A stretch of DNA of 64,000 bases from Polynucleobacter sp. (GCA_021737945.1 JAIPCX010000002.1:62001-126000); one strand, 5' to 3'; positions 47,370-59,445 are shown, numbered from the stretch's first letter. Notes: generated by a model from the sequence alone, not told the origin. Translations and numbers: made by a program.

Positions 47370-49357
47370 GCCTTCTCCTGATGAATAAATGTCAGTAACT
47401 GCGCACCTTCGGCGACCTGATCGCCAACAACATACAGTAACTCAGCAATGCTGCCTTTCGATGGCGCACTAATCGTGTGCTCCATTTTCATCGCTTCCAT
47501 AATTAATAGCGGCGTACCTTGTTCGACCACTACGTCAGGCGCGACTAATACGCTCACAATCTTGCCGGGCATAGGTGCAGTTAACCGGCCTGCTTCAGCT
47601 TCGTGCTCACCCGCATGCGCAATCGGATCACGCCAAAGAAGCTGCCAGTGATGGCCTTCATAAAACACATGAAACAACTCATCCACACGAATCACATGCG
47701 CGCTTATTTTTTTTCCATTCGCGTTACAACGTAAATGTGCTCCGTCGCGCTGAATATCCGTCACAGCGTAATTGGCATTTGCCAAACTAAATACCAAGCT
47801 ATCTTGTTGGTACGTTAGTGTCAGCGCATGCTCGCCCGATGCATCGCTAAATTGAACTGCGCGCGTTAATTCACTATTCATACGCCAACCCGTAGGTAGC
47901 GACCATGGGTCGGTAGATACCGCACGCTCATCTAAGGTCAGCATCACACCAGCCAAACTAAATGCCGTGAGTGTAGGTATAGGCGGCGCAGGAAATAATT
48001 CGTCGTGATGACGCTCGATCAATCCCGTATCGAGATCAGCCGTTGAAAAAGGCTGACTTGCAACCAAACGACCCAGAAATGCGATATTGGTCGACGGACC
48101 CACCACTTCAAATTCAGCCAGCGCCGCTGACATGCGAGTCAATGCCTGCGCTCTATCTTCGCCCCACACAATTAGCTTCGCGATCATGGGGTCGTAGTGT
48201 GGAGTAATCACGTCGCCCTCACTCACACCCGAATCAATCCGCACTGAAGATTCATTCGTAAATGCGCATGCTGCCGGTGTGCGCAGGTGAATCAACTGCC
48301 CTATCGATGGTAAAAATCCTTTTTCAGGATTTTCTGCATAGATGCGCGCTTCAATCGCATGACCATGCAATTGAAGCTCATGCTGCAATTTAGGTAGACG
48401 CTCACCATTCGCTACGCGACACTGCCATTCCACCAAATCGATACCCGTAATCATCTCTGTTACAGGATGCTCAACCTGAAGACGCGTATTCATTTCCATG
48501 AAATAAAAACTACCGTCTTGATTCGCAATGAACTCGACTGTGCCTGCACCCACATAACCTACGGCACGGGCAGCCTCAACTGCCGCTTTACCCATCGCTT
48601 CACGTCGCTCGATAGACATGCCAGGCGCGGGCGCTTCTTCCAAAACTTTTTGATGACGCCTTTGTACCGAACAATCACGCTCAAACAACGACACACAATT
48701 GCCCTGTGTATCGGCAAATATCTGAATCTCAATATGGCGCGGACGTATCAAATATTTTTCAATCAATACACGCTCATCGCCAAAGCTCGCTTTTGCTTCA
48801 CGCTGACAGGAAGCTAAGGCTACAGAAAAATCCTCGCTGCGCTCAACAATACGCATGCCTTTACCTCCACCACCTGCACTCGCTTTAAGTAATACCGGAT
48901 AGCCAATACCGTCAGCTTGCTTTTGCAAAAATGCAGCGTCTTGATTATCTCCGTGATAGCCCGGTACCAATGGCACACCGGCTTTTTCCATTAAGGTTTT
49001 AGCGGCCGATTTTGAACCCATGGCGTGTATCGCCGATGCAGGTGGGCCAATGAAAGTGATATTCGCTTGTGCACAGGCTTTTGCAAACGATTCATTCTCA
49101 GATAAAAATCCATAGCCTGGATGAATCGCTTGCGCACCGGTGGCTTTAGCTGCCGTAATGATGTGATCTATATTCAAATACGTATCAGCCGCTGTTGCAC
49201 CGCCGAGAGCTACCGATTCATCACACATCGAAACATGCCGCGCATTAGCATCCGCTTCGGAATATACCGCTACCGTTTTAATACCTAAACGGCGTGCAGT
49301 CGTCGCCACCCGGCAAGCGATTTCTCCGCGATTAGCAATCAGTAGTTTGTTAAACAT
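47366..49357 (-). CDS. Biotin-dependent acyl-CoA carboxylase alpha subunit (methylcrotonoyl-CoA carboxylase alpha)
   Basis: 663 aa; biotin carboxylase domain plus C-terminal biotin-attachment EAMKMEHT; context with beta subunit and HMG-CoA lyase. Confidence 0.93.
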   Translation of the reverse strand: MFNKLLIANRGEIACRVATTARRLGIKTVAVYSEADANARHVSMCDESVALGGATAADTYLNIDHIITAAKATGAQAIHPGYGFLSENESFAKACAQANITFIGPPASAIHAMGSKSAAKTLMEKAGVPLVPGYHGDNQDAAFLQKQADGIGYPVLLKASAGGGGKGMRIVERSEDFSVALASCQREAKASFGDERVLIEKYLIRPRHIEIQIFADTQGNCVSLFERDCSVQRRHQKVLEEAPAPGMSIERREAMGKAAVEAARAVGYVGAGTVEFIANQDGSFYFMEMNTRLQVEHPVTEMITGIDLVEWQCRVANGERLPKLQHELQLHGHAIEARIYAENPEKGFLPSIGQLIHLRTPAACAFTNESSVRIDSGVSEGDVITPHYDPMIAKLIVWGEDRAQALTRMSAALAEFEVVGPSTNIAFLGRLVASQPFSTADLDTGLIERHHDELFPAPPIPTLTAFSLAGVMLTLDERAVSTDPWSLPTGWRMNSELTRAVQFSDASGEHALTLTYQQDSLVFSLANANYAVTDIQRDGAHLRCNANGKKISAHVIRVDELFHVFYEGHHWQLLWRDPIAHAGEHEAEAGRLTAPMPGKIVSVLVAPDVVVEQGTPLLIMEAMKMEHTISAPSKGSIAELLYVVGDQVAEGAQLLTFIHQEKA

Positions 49358-49407
49358 TCGTGGCGCTCCGGCTTCGATGATTCATTTTTTACGAGTCACT
49401 TTTTGAA

Positions 49408-50745
49408 CTAATTCGCGACACTATCCAGCACTTGTAATGTTGTTTTACCTAACCAGTCCAACTCATCTGCACTGGCGATGTACGGCGGCATCCAGTACAC
49501 CGTTTTTCCTATCGGTCGCAACAACAACTCATGCTCCAGCGCTTGAGTAAAAAAGCGCCGACTAAAGCCATCTGCAACCGCTGGCTCAACATCAAACGCA
49601 GCAATCATTCCCTGCTGACGCACGTGACGCACGCGGGGATGATGTGCAATCGGCACCAGCGCATCCGCTATCTGCTGCGTACGCTGCTGATTTTTTACAA
49701 TCACGTCATCTTCATCAAAAATTGCCAACGTGGTCAGTGCTGCACGACAAGCCAGTGGATTGCCTGTATACGAATGCGAGTGCAAAAATCCACGAGCCGT
49801 ATCGGGGTGATAAAAAGCCTGATAGATCACATCACGCGTCATAACGAGGGACAGCGGCAGATAACCACCGCTTATACCTTTAGAGAGGCACAAAAAATCT
49901 GGCCAGATCGCTGCCTGTTCACAGGCAAAGAAAGTGCCCGTGCGTCCGCAACCGACTGCGATTTCATCAGCAATTAAATGCACATTGAATTCATCACACA
50001 GAAGACGCAATTGCCGCAGATACTCCGCATCATGCATCGCCATACCCACCGCACACTGCACTAAGGGCTCAACGATAACCGCTGCGATTTGCTCAGCGCG
50101 CCGCACTAATAAAGTACGCATAGCAAGAATGGCTCGCTGCGCTACATCCCGTGCAGACTCACCGGGCTCTGCCTGCCGCGCATCTGGCGACATCACCACA
50201 TGCGCTTGCTTAAACATGCCGCCATACGCTTCGGTAAACAGCGCAACATCGGTGACACCCAACGCACCGATAGTCTCGCCGTGATAGCTACCTGACAGAC
50301 AAACGAATTCCTGTTTGCGCGCGTTGCCCGTATTACGCCAGTAATGAAAGCTCATCTTCAATGCGATCTCTACCGCAGACGCACCATCCGAGGCATAAAA
50401 ACAATGACCTAATTGATGCTGTGTTTTCGCTGCCAACTGCTCTGATAATTGCACTACTGGCTCATGCGTAAAGCCTGCGAGCATGGCATGCTCTAGTTTA
50501 TCGAGCTGATCTTTTAGCGCAGCATTAATCCGCGGATTCGCATGACCAAATAAATTCACCCACCACGAACTCACACCATCAAAGTAACGTTGCCCCTGAT
50601 GATCAAACAACCATGCCTCCTTACCGTGACTAAGTGCCACCAAAGGAAGTTGTTCATGATGCTGCATTTGCGTGCAGGGATGCCAGACGCTCGCTAAACT
50701 ACGCGCGACCCAGTCATTCGAAACAGCATTGGTAGTTGTGTTCAC
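49408..50745 (-). CDS. bioA: Adenosylmethionine--8-amino-7-oxononanoate transaminase
   Basis: 445 aa; SVWHPCTQMQHHEQLPLV, FDGVSSWWVNLFGHANPRIN, LIADEIAVGCGRTGTFFACEQA, LCLSKGISGGYLPLSLVM. Confidence 0.95.
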   Translation of the reverse strand: MNTTTNAVSNDWVARSLASVWHPCTQMQHHEQLPLVALSHGKEAWLFDHQGQRYFDGVSSWWVNLFGHANPRINAALKDQLDKLEHAMLAGFTHEPVVQLSEQLAAKTQHQLGHCFYASDGASAVEIALKMSFHYWRNTGNARKQEFVCLSGSYHGETIGALGVTDVALFTEAYGGMFKQAHVVMSPDARQAEPGESARDVAQRAILAMRTLLVRRAEQIAAVIVEPLVQCAVGMAMHDAEYLRQLRLLCDEFNVHLIADEIAVGCGRTGTFFACEQAAIWPDFLCLSKGISGGYLPLSLVMTRDVIYQAFYHPDTARGFLHSHSYTGNPLACRAALTTLAIFDEDDVIVKNQQRTQQIADALVPIAHHPRVRHVRQQGMIAAFDVEPAVADGFSRRFFTQALEHELLLRPIGKTVYWMPPYIASADELDWLGKTTLQVLDSVAN

Positions 50746-50768
50746 AGCGGTGTATTCATTGGCGTGAA

Positions 50769-52388
50769 TTACATCCGGAACAGGCCAAAGCGCGTCTCGG
50801 GTATCGGCGCATTCAATGCCGCCGATATGCCCAGCGCTAATACTGTGCGCGTATCTGCAGGATCAATCACCCCATCGTCCCACAAGCGTGCGCTTGCATA
50901 ATAGGGATGACCTTGTTCTTCATATTGAGCGCGTATCGGTTGCTTAAACGCTTCTTCCTCTTCCGCATTCCAACTACCACCTTTAGATTCGATACCGTCG
51001 CGCCTGACCGTTGCCAACACACTGGCAGCCTGTTCACCACCCATTACTGAGATACGTGCATTCGGCCACATCCACAACATGCGCGGCGAATAAGCACGGC
51101 CACACATGCCGTAATTACCCGCGCCAAAACTACCACCAATGATGACGGTGAATTTTGGTACGGCTGCCGTCGCTACGGCTGTCACCATCTTGGCGCCATG
51201 TCGTGCAATACCTTCGTTCTCGTATTTGCGACCCACCATGAAACCGGTAATATTTTGCAGAAAAACCAGTGGTATCTTGCGCTGACAGCAAAGCTCAATA
51301 AAGTGCGCGCCTTTAACCGCCGATTCAGAAAATAAAATACCGTTGTTCGCAATCAAACCCACCGGCATACCGTGGATATGAGCAAAACCACACACGAGCG
51401 TTGCGCCAAAGCGTGGTTTAAATTCATCGAGTTCACTACCGTCGACAATGCGCGCAATTACTTCACGTACATCAAACGGCTTGCGGGTATCGGTCGGTAT
51501 AACGCCGTAAATTTCTTTCGCATCGTAGTGTGGCGCTACCGGTTCGCGCAGTACTAAGGAATGTATTTTTTGTTTATTTAAATTGGCAACCACATTGCGC
51601 GCCAGTGACAAAGCATGAAAATCATCGTGGGCCAGGTGATCGACTACACCCGACAAGCGCGTGTGCACATCGCCACCACCCAAATCTTCGGCACTAACAA
51701 TTTCACCCGTGGCTGCTTTGACCAACGGTGGGCCGCCAAGAAAAATCGTGCCTTGATTTTTAACGATGATCGATTCATCACTCATCGCCGGCACATACGC
51801 ACCACCCGCCGTGCAGGAACCCATTACTACCGCGATTTGCGGTATGCCTTTGGCTGACATCGTGGCTTGATTGAAAAAGATACGACCGAAGTGTTCACGA
51901 TCAGGAAATACATCTTCTTGATTCGGTAGATTCGCACCACCGGAATCCACCAGATAAATACAGGGCAGATGATTTTGTTCGGCGATTTCTTGTGCACGCA
52001 AATGTTTTTTCACCGTCATAGGGTAGTACGTTCCCCCTTTAACAGTTGCATCATTACAGACGATGACGCACTCCAAACCTTTCACACGACCTATGCCGGT
52101 AATAATGCCAGCGCAGGGCGCAGCATTGTCGTACATATTTAAAGCCGCTAACTGGGAGAACTCAAGAAATGCAGTGCCTGGATCAAGCAATTGATTGATG
52201 CGTTCACGCGGCAGCAATTTACCGCGCCCGGTGTGTTTTTCGCGCGCTGCCTCGCCACCACCCAATGTTATTTTTTCGCAGTGTGTGCGTAAGTCATCAA
52301 CCAGCGACTGCATAGCAGCGACATTGGCGACAAACTCTGGAGAACGTGGATTCAGTTTGCTGTCAATGACGGGCATAGGACGACTCAA
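50769..52388 (-). CDS. Acyl-CoA carboxylase beta subunit (methylcrotonoyl-CoA carboxylase beta)
   Basis: 539 aa; carboxyltransferase motifs [40 protein letters not shown]. Confidence 0.94.
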   Translation of the reverse strand: MSRPMPVIDSKLNPRSPEFVANVAAMQSLVDDLRTHCEKITLGGGEAAREKHTGRGKLLPRERINQLLDPGTAFLEFSQLAALNMYDNAAPCAGIITGIGRVKGLECVIVCNDATVKGGTYYPMTVKKHLRAQEIAEQNHLPCIYLVDSGGANLPNQEDVFPDREHFGRIFFNQATMSAKGIPQIAVVMGSCTAGGAYVPAMSDESIIVKNQGTIFLGGPPLVKAATGEIVSAEDLGGGDVHTRLSGVVDHLAHDDFHALSLARNVVANLNKQKIHSLVLREPVAPHYDAKEIYGVIPTDTRKPFDVREVIARIVDGSELDEFKPRFGATLVCGFAHIHGMPVGLIANNGILFSESAVKGAHFIELCCQRKIPLVFLQNITGFMVGRKYENEGIARHGAKMVTAVATAAVPKFTVIIGGSFGAGNYGMCGRAYSPRMLWMWPNARISVMGGEQAASVLATVRRDGIESKGGSWNAEEEEAFKQPIRAQYEEQGHPYYASARLWDDGVIDPADTRTVLALGISAALNAPIPETRFGLFRM

Positions 52389-52439
52389 TAAATATTCAGG
52401 GAATTTTTACGGCTATTTCACTTCAGCCACACCAACAAC

Positions 52440-52823
52440 TCAGGCCTTGAAATCACCATCAACATACAACCACCGACCATCGCGACGAACAAAGCGACTG
52501 GTCTCATGCAAGCGTCGGGCGCGACCACCCACCTTAGCGCGCGCAACAAATTCGACTATCCCCTCATCTCCCTCATGCTGAGCGGATCGCACTTCCAAAC
52601 CTATCCATGAAATATTCGGCTCAACAAGTGGCTCAGGCGGACAGCTAGCAGGATCCCACGTCGCGCGAAGATAGGCCTCATCGCCTAGCGCATAGGCCGA
52701 GTAACGCGAGCTCATTAATTGTTCTGGCGTCTCGGGAATCGCATTCCCCGAAATAAAACGACCACAACAGACGTCTAAGGATTCACCGCCGCAAGGGCAA
52801 GGTTTTATGATTTGTATGCTCAT
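52440..52823 (-). CDS. YchJ family / SEC-C-type metal-binding protein
   Basis: 127 aa; CPCGGESLDVCCGRFISGNAIPETPEQLMSSRYSAYALGDEAYL. Confidence 0.9.
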   Translation of the reverse strand: MSIQIIKPCPCGGESLDVCCGRFISGNAIPETPEQLMSSRYSAYALGDEAYLRATWDPASCPPEPLVEPNISWIGLEVRSAQHEGDEGIVEFVARAKVGGRARRLHETSRFVRRDGRWLYVDGDFKA

Positions 52824-52834
52824 GAGATGAATGC

Positions 52835-53965
52835 TCAGGCCAGTGCGCGCCCTATCAGAATTTTTTGTATGTCACTGGTACCTTCGTAGATTTGGCAAAC
52901 GCGCACATCTCGATAAATGCGCTCGACTGGAAAATCTGCAAGATAACCATAACCGCCATGTATCTGTATCGCTTCGGTACAGATTTTTTCTGCCATTTCA
53001 CTGGCAAATAATTTTGCCATTGCTGCTTCTTTTAGACACGGCACACCCGCATCTTTCATCGTTGCTGCATGCCACACTAGCTGACGCGCCGCTTCAATCT
53101 GCGTTGCCATCTCTGCTAAACGAAACTGTACTGCTTGATGCTCAAACAAAGGCTTATCAAAACTCTGCCTGTCTTTCGCATACAGCAGCGCTGCATCAAA
53201 GGCCGCCTGCGCCATACCGACCGATTGCGCTGCAATGCCGATGCGACCGCCTTCTAATCCAGATAAGGCGATTTTATAACCCATGCCTTCGTCAGCTATC
53301 AGATTCGCCGCCGGTATGCGGCAATCTTCAAATAAAATCTGTGCCGTATCCGATGAATGCTGTCCCAGCTTTTCTTCTACACGTGCAACGATATAACCCG
53401 GTGTGTTAGTGGGCACCCAGAAAGCGCTAATGCCACGCTTACCTGCGGCTTTGTCGGTTACCGCCATCACGATAGCAACATCGGCATGCTTGCCGCTCGT
53501 GATGAACTGCTTCACGCCATTTAAAACATAACTGTCACGATCACGTCGTGCTGTAGTGCGCAACGCCGAGGCATCACTACCAGCATGCGGCTCGGTTAAA
53601 CAAAACGCACCTAGCATATCGCCTTTAGCCAGTGGCAATAGCCAGTCACGCTTTTGTGATTCATTTGCATACGACATGCCGATACTGCAGACAGGGCAAT
53701 TATTCACCGAGATGATAGTCGAGACGCCGCCATCACCGGCAGCAATTTCTTCAATCACTAATGCCAGCGAAAGATAATCGAGTCCGGCACCGCCCTGCTC
53801 TTGCGGCACGGCTACCCCAAACGCACCCAATGCCGCCAGCTGCTTTAATGCATCGTGCGGAAATTCACGTTCACGATCCCATCGCGCTGCATTCGGCGCC
53901 AACTGCTGCTGCGAAAAATCTCGCAATGCATCGCGAATCATTTGGTGCTGTTCAGACAAAATCAT
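52835..53965 (-). CDS. Acyl-CoA dehydrogenase
   Basis: 376 aa; AFCLTEPHAGSDASALRTTA, QIHGGYGYLADFPVERIYRDVRVCQIYEGTSDIQ. Confidence 0.94.
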   Translation of the reverse strand: MILSEQHQMIRDALRDFSQQQLAPNAARWDREREFPHDALKQLAALGAFGVAVPQEQGGAGLDYLSLALVIEEIAAGDGGVSTIISVNNCPVCSIGMSYANESQKRDWLLPLAKGDMLGAFCLTEPHAGSDASALRTTARRDRDSYVLNGVKQFITSGKHADVAIVMAVTDKAAGKRGISAFWVPTNTPGYIVARVEEKLGQHSSDTAQILFEDCRIPAANLIADEGMGYKIALSGLEGGRIGIAAQSVGMAQAAFDAALLYAKDRQSFDKPLFEHQAVQFRLAEMATQIEAARQLVWHAATMKDAGVPCLKEAAMAKLFASEMAEKICTEAIQIHGGYGYLADFPVERIYRDVRVCQIYEGTSDIQKILIGRALA

Positions 53966-54032
53966 TCTTGTTTTTTCCTTGTGTCACTCAGATCACACAT
54001 CAAACTACCGCTACTTACAGAATGTTTAAACT

Positions 54033-54701
54033 TTACCAGCCCATCTTACGGCCGTCATAACTTTGAAAACTACCACTGTCTGAGGCCTTAGTTTTTTCAA
54101 TCACACTCAACATGCCCGACACACTTTGTGCCACCGATGTTGGTGCCTGAGCACCACCCATGTCGGTCTTAACCCAACCTGGATTCATGGTGATTAAGGT
54201 CATATTCGGATAATCATTGCGCGCTGAGTGCACAGCCATGTTTAATGCCGCTTTGGAAGCGCGGTACACCCATCCCATACTCGATTCAGCATCACTAATG
54301 CTGCCCATACCGCTGGTAATAAAAACAAATTTACCTTTGGCAGATGCTACGCCAGGAGCTAGCAGCGGAATCGCCTGCATCGCACCCAATACATTCGCGT
54401 GCATAGTGGCATCAAACATGGCAGTGAGTGGCGGCTCGGTCGCACCATCATATGAACCAAAAACCCCAGCCACATACACTGCCAAATCCAAACGCTCGCC
54501 ATCGAGTTGCCACGATAAACCCGCTAGTGATTCCGATATCGCGACATCAATCTTTAACGCATGCGCACCTTCGTCTTTGAGCGCTTGAAGCGAGGCCTCA
54601 TCGCGCGCGGTCGCAAACACTTTCCATCCGGCCGATAACAATTGCCGAACGAATTCGCGACCTATGCCCCGCGAGGCTCCAATAATTAGTGCTGTGCGCA
54701 T
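54033..54701 (-). CDS. SDR family oxidoreductase
   Basis: 222 aa; ALIIGASRGIGREFVRQLL; YRASKAALNM. Confidence 0.9.
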   Translation of the reverse strand: MRTALIIGASRGIGREFVRQLLSAGWKVFATARDEASLQALKDEGAHALKIDVAISESLAGLSWQLDGERLDLAVYVAGVFGSYDGATEPPLTAMFDATMHANVLGAMQAIPLLAPGVASAKGKFVFITSGMGSISDAESSMGWVYRASKAALNMAVHSARNDYPNMTLITMNPGWVKTDMGGAQAPTSVAQSVSGMLSVIEKTKASDSGSFQSYDGRKMGW

Positions 54702-54712
54702 GCGTAACTCCC

Positions 54713-55906
54713 TTACATCATCTCAATGGCCATAGCGGTTGCTTCACCGCCACCGATACACAGCGCTGCCACACCGCGCTTGCCGCCGGTTTTTTTCAGT
54801 GCACCAAGCAGAGTCACAATAATACGTGCACCGGAAGCACCAATTGGATGACCCAAAGCACAAGCGCCACCATGAATATTGATTTTGTCGTGAGGGATGT
54901 GATGTTCTTTCATCGCAGCCATAGCCACAGCGGCAAAGGCTTCATTGACTTCAAACAGATCGACTTGATCGCTGCTCCAACCCGTTTTTTTGTACAGCTT
55001 TTCAATCGCGCCGACGGGAGCGGTAGTAAACCAGTTCGGCTCGTGCGAGTGGCGCTGATGCGCTACGATTTTTGCAATCGGCTTAACGCCGAGTTTTTTA
55101 GCGGTTGATTCGCGCATTAATACCAAGGCTGCAGCACCATCATTGATCGATGATGAGGAAGCTGCTGTGATCGTTCCATCTTTTTTGAATGCGGGCTTGA
55201 GTTGCGAAATTTTATCGATCTTGGCTTTCAGTGGGCCTTCATCTTTATCAATCACGATATCGCCAGCACGACCTTTAACGGTGACAGGTGCAATTTCCCA
55301 AGCGAACGAACCATCGGCAGTAGCCGCTTGCGCGCGTTTGACAGATTCAATCGCAAACGCATCTTGTTGTTCGCGCGTGAAGTTGTATTTGCTGGAGCAA
55401 TCTTCCGCATAGGTACCCATAGCACGGCCTTTTTCATAGGCATCTTCTAAACCATCAAGCATCATGTGGTCGTACAACATGCCATGACCAATACGATAGC
55501 CGCCACGCGCTTTTGGTACCAAGTAAGGAGCATTGGTCATGGATTCCATACCCCCCGCAATCACCACATCGTTGGTACCGGCCATCAGCGAATCAAAACC
55601 ATAAATCGTGGCTTGCATCGCCGAGCCGCACATTTTTGACAAGGTAACAGCACCCGCTGATACTGGAACACCGCCTTTAATCGATGCTTGACGAGCAGGC
55701 GCTTGTCCTTGTGCTGCCATCAGACAATTACCAAAAATAACGTCGTTGACTACGTCAGCCGAAATCCCTGCGCGCTCAATCGCAGCACGAATAGCCACCG
55801 CACCCAGATCATGCGCAGCCAGTGATGAAAAATCACCTTGAAATGCACCCATAGGGGTACGTGCGGCACCGACGATAACGATAGGGTCTTGCATGAGTCT
55901 CTCCAA
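54713..55906 (-). CDS. Acetyl-CoA C-acyltransferase (thiolase)
   Basis: 397 aa; VIVGAARTPMGAFQGDFSS, KMCGSAMQATIYG, NIHGGACALGHPIGASGARI, CIGGGEATAMAIE. Confidence 0.95.
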   Translation of the reverse strand: MERLMQDPIVIVGAARTPMGAFQGDFSSLAAHDLGAVAIRAAIERAGISADVVNDVIFGNCLMAAQGQAPARQASIKGGVPVSAGAVTLSKMCGSAMQATIYGFDSLMAGTNDVVIAGGMESMTNAPYLVPKARGGYRIGHGMLYDHMMLDGLEDAYEKGRAMGTYAEDCSSKYNFTREQQDAFAIESVKRAQAATADGSFAWEIAPVTVKGRAGDIVIDKDEGPLKAKIDKISQLKPAFKKDGTITAASSSSINDGAAALVLMRESTAKKLGVKPIAKIVAHQRHSHEPNWFTTAPVGAIEKLYKKTGWSSDQVDLFEVNEAFAAVAMAAMKEHHIPHDKINIHGGACALGHPIGASGARIIVTLLGALKKTGGKRGVAALCIGGGEATAMAIEMM

Positions 55907-55923
55907 TAAAAAATTCGAATCGC

Positions 55924-57714
55924 TTACGCAATCGAACTGCCCGGTAATGCCGGGGCTTGGTTAACAAAACGTATCTCTTGTGGATAAGGAAAAACATCCT
56001 CAACCTGTCCATCTTGAATTCGATTTTTACGCTGTAGCCAGTAATCGGCGGTGAGCAAATCAGCGTGATATTTCATGAAGCATTCGCGAACGCGTGGATT
56101 ACCTAGTAAAAAAACACCGAACTGCTCGGGAAACACATCATTCTTTGCCACGTGATACCACGGCTCGCTCGCCATTTCATCTTCTTCATTGCGTGGCGCA
56201 GGAATAGTACGGAAATTACAATCCGTGATGTATTCAATTTCATCGTAGTCATAAAACACGACGCGACCTTGACGCGTCACGCCGAAATTTTTGTACAACA
56301 TATCGCCTGGAAAAATATTCGCCGCCACTAAATCTTTGATTGCATTACCGTACTCACGCACGCCATGCTCCAACTTTTCTTTATCGTCGGTAGCTTCCGC
56401 TTCAGTGAGCCAAATATTTAATGGCGTCATACGTCGCTCGATATACAGGTGACGCACGATCACTTGATCACCATCTTCTTCCACTAGCGAAGGTGCCACC
56501 TGCTTCAACTCTGCCAGCAAGTCATCCGAGAACCGGCTGCGTGGAAACGCCACATTTGAATATTCCAAGGTATCCGCCATACGACCCACGCGATCGTGAT
56601 ATTTCACCAGCAAATATTTTTCTTTAACCAATTCACGCGTGGTTTCTTTGGGCGGAGGAAAACTATCTTTGATCGCCTTAAACACATACGGGAACGACGG
56701 CAACGAAAACACCACCATCACCAAGCCACGTATACCCGGCGCAGCTTCGAAGTGATCAGACGAGTGCTCGAGGTGATGTAAAAAATCACGATAGAAAGCT
56801 GCCTTACCCTGTTTTTGCAAACCCAGAATGGTGTAAATCTCGCTGCGCGGCTTGTTGGGCAACATACTGCGCACAAATCTCACATACGCCGACGGCACTT
56901 CCATATCCACCATGAAGTAAGCGCGCGTAAACGAAAACAAAGTAGTAATCAATCCTACATCGGCCAATACGGCATCGAGCAACAATGCGCCTTTGCGCTT
57001 ATGAAGAATCGGTATTACGAACGGATAATCGCGACTGCCATTAATCATCTTACCGACGATGTACGCGCCCTTGTTGCGATAGAAAAGACTAGACAAGACT
57101 TGAATTTGATAATTCGGCTCGAGTGGCATGCCGGCTAGCACCTTGGTTAGCCGTTCTTCCACTTGCGTGAGATCGCGATCGAGATCAGCAAATTCACCCG
57201 CCAACTGAAAATTCGTCACCATGCGGCGCAAGGCATGGCGCATACCATCACGCTGCGGGTAATACACGCGATAGGTGGGCGTGCCTTGAGCGGGTTCGAT
57301 ATATTCGGTCGACACTGCAGGCCGCACGAAAATAAAATCATTATTGAAGTAGGTGCGATGCAAAATCTTGCAACACACCGAATTAAAAAATGTCTCCGCT
57401 AATTCTGGCTGCCTATGATCCATTAGCAAACCAATATAGTGCAGCTTGACTTCGCGCCACACAGAATCTGTCAGCTCTGCTTCTTCGTATTCATCTTCGA
57501 GTAGCTGCACACATTCATCGACACGGCTATCGTAAAACGCAATCCGCTCACGCGCTTGAGCTTGCGCTTCCGTCCACGTCATGCGCTCAAAATGGTCGCG
57601 TGCGGCTTGGCTTGCCTGTCGAAACAAGCTGTAGTGCTTATCAAAACCGTCCAAAATCACACGCGCAATATCAAACGCGATTTGAGAAGATAAAAGTTTA
57701 GGGAAATGCTGCAT
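55924..57714 (-). CDS. aceK: Bifunctional isocitrate dehydrogenase kinase/phosphatase
   Basis: 596 aa; [72 protein letters not shown]. Confidence 0.97.
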   Translation of the reverse strand: MQHFPKLLSSQIAFDIARVILDGFDKHYSLFRQASQAARDHFERMTWTEAQAQARERIAFYDSRVDECVQLLEDEYEEAELTDSVWREVKLHYIGLLMDHRQPELAETFFNSVCCKILHRTYFNNDFIFVRPAVSTEYIEPAQGTPTYRVYYPQRDGMRHALRRMVTNFQLAGEFADLDRDLTQVEERLTKVLAGMPLEPNYQIQVLSSLFYRNKGAYIVGKMINGSRDYPFVIPILHKRKGALLLDAVLADVGLITTLFSFTRAYFMVDMEVPSAYVRFVRSMLPNKPRSEIYTILGLQKQGKAAFYRDFLHHLEHSSDHFEAAPGIRGLVMVVFSLPSFPYVFKAIKDSFPPPKETTRELVKEKYLLVKYHDRVGRMADTLEYSNVAFPRSRFSDDLLAELKQVAPSLVEEDGDQVIVRHLYIERRMTPLNIWLTEAEATDDKEKLEHGVREYGNAIKDLVAANIFPGDMLYKNFGVTRQGRVVFYDYDEIEYITDCNFRTIPAPRNEEDEMASEPWYHVAKNDVFPEQFGVFLLGNPRVRECFMKYHADLLTADYWLQRKNRIQDGQVEDVFPYPQEIRFVNQAPALPGSSIA

Positions 57715-57773
57715 GTAAAAAAATAGATTTAATTATTCTGAATTTTAGATCGTTATGGTAGGCCTTGCTAGTA

Positions 57774-58970
57774 TTACCTCGTCTCAGTAAATAATTCGCG
57801 ACCAATCAGCATGCGACGAATTTCACTGGTACCAGCGCCGATTTCATACAACTTAGCATCGCGCCACAAACGACCCACGGGATACTCATTGATGTAACCA
57901 TTACCGCCCAAAGTCTGTATCGCCTCACCCGCCATCCAGGTCGCTTTTTCGGCAGAGTACAAAATCGCACCGGCGGCATCTTTGCGCAAGGCTCTCACTT
58001 CATCGGGGTTTTTAGCACGATCACACGCCTGACCTACTGCATACACATAGGCTTTACACGCAATCATGGTGGAATACATATCGGCTAATTTGCCTTGCAT
58101 GAGCTGAAACTCACCAATCGGCTGACCAAACTGTTTACGCTCGTGCACATACGGTATCACCGCATCCATACACGCTTGCATAATGCCCAATGGGCCACCA
58201 GATAAAACAGCGCGTTCATAGTCGAGGCCTGACATCAGCACATTCACACCACGACCTAAACCACCGAGCACATTCTCTGCAGGTACTTCACAATTTTGAA
58301 AAACCAATTCGCCGGTATGCGAACCGCGCATGCCGAGCTTGTCGAGTTTTTGTGCGACTGAGAAACCAGGAAACTGTTTTTCGATTAAAAATGCAGTGAT
58401 GCCGCGCGGACCGGCTTCGATGTCATTTTTTGCGTAGACCACCAACACATCTGCATCAGGACCATTGGTGATCCACATCTTGTTGCCATTCAAAATCCAG
58501 CGATCACCTTTGAAATCGGCACGCAACTTCATACTCACCACATCCGATCCCGCATTCGGTTCTGACATCGCTAGCGCGCCAACATGGTCACCCGAAATCA
58601 GTTTCGGCAAATAGTGTTTTTTCTGTTCTTCTGTGCCGTTACGCCGAATTTGATTCACGCATAGATTCGAGTGCGCGCCATACGACAATCCCACCGATGC
58701 GGATGCGCGCGAAATTTCTTCCATCGCGACGATATGCGCTAAATAACCCAGCCCACTGCCACCGAGCGCTTCATCCACCGTCACGCCAAGCAAACCCAGA
58801 TCACCCATCTTGCGCCACAAATCCATGGGGAATTGATCGGTGCGATCTATCTCTGCAGCGCGCGGCGCAATTTCAGCCGCCGCAAAATCTCGAACCGCTT
58901 CTCGTAGTGCGGCAATGTCGTCACCGTGATCAAAACGCAGACCGGGCAGATCCATCATGACTTTCTCCAA
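57774..58970 (-). CDS. Isovaleryl-CoA dehydrogenase-like acyl-CoA dehydrogenase
   Basis: 398 aa; [91 protein letters not shown]. Confidence 0.94.
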   Translation of the reverse strand: MEKVMMDLPGLRFDHGDDIAALREAVRDFAAAEIAPRAAEIDRTDQFPMDLWRKMGDLGLLGVTVDEALGGSGLGYLAHIVAMEEISRASASVGLSYGAHSNLCVNQIRRNGTEEQKKHYLPKLISGDHVGALAMSEPNAGSDVVSMKLRADFKGDRWILNGNKMWITNGPDADVLVVYAKNDIEAGPRGITAFLIEKQFPGFSVAQKLDKLGMRGSHTGELVFQNCEVPAENVLGGLGRGVNVLMSGLDYERAVLSGGPLGIMQACMDAVIPYVHERKQFGQPIGEFQLMQGKLADMYSTMIACKAYVYAVGQACDRAKNPDEVRALRKDAAGAILYSAEKATWMAGEAIQTLGGNGYINEYPVGRLWRDAKLYEIGAGTSEIRRMLIGRELFTETR

Positions 58971-58993
58971 TTCTTTCTTTAATCGGCGGTGAT

Positions 58994-59425
58994 TCAGGCA
59001 GCGCGACGTGCACGCGGTGCGGGAGCAGCGGGCTTGCGATCGGCAGCCGGTTCGGCCAGCATGCGTCTACATTTTTCTTCGTGCGCCGCGATTTCAGCCA
59101 GCGTTACTTCAATGTCTTCACGCTGCTGTTCGAGTGATTCACGATGCCGAGCTAATACCGCGATAAAACGCTCAAGCTGAGCCGCCGAATCTTGCGGTGA
59201 CTCATACATATCCACTAAATCTTTAATTTCTGAAAGCGTCAATCCAAGACGCTTGCCGCGCAAGGTGAGCTTTAAACGCGTGCGATCACGCGGGCCATAA
59301 ATTCGAACACGCCCGCCAGTGCCCTCACGACTGGGACTAATTAAGCCCTGATCTTCATAAAAGCGGATAGCCCGCGGCGTAATGTCGAATTCGCGTGCCA
59401 GCTCGGTGATGGTGTAAGTGGCCAT
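58994..59425 (-). CDS. MerR family transcriptional regulator, LiuR-like
   Basis: 143 aa; [71 protein letters not shown]; immediately upstream of ivd. Confidence 0.9.
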   Translation of the reverse strand: MATYTITELAREFDITPRAIRFYEDQGLISPSREGTGGRVRIYGPRDRTRLKLTLRGKRLGLTLSEIKDLVDMYESPQDSAAQLERFIAVLARHRESLEQQREDIEVTLAEIAAHEEKCRRMLAEPAADRKPAAPAPRARRAA

Positions 59426-59445
59426 AGGGAATGAGGATAGAATGC

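Noticed and set aside
52831-53409. 192-aa + strand ORF
   Set aside because: Antisense shadow of the acyl-CoA dehydrogenase gene.
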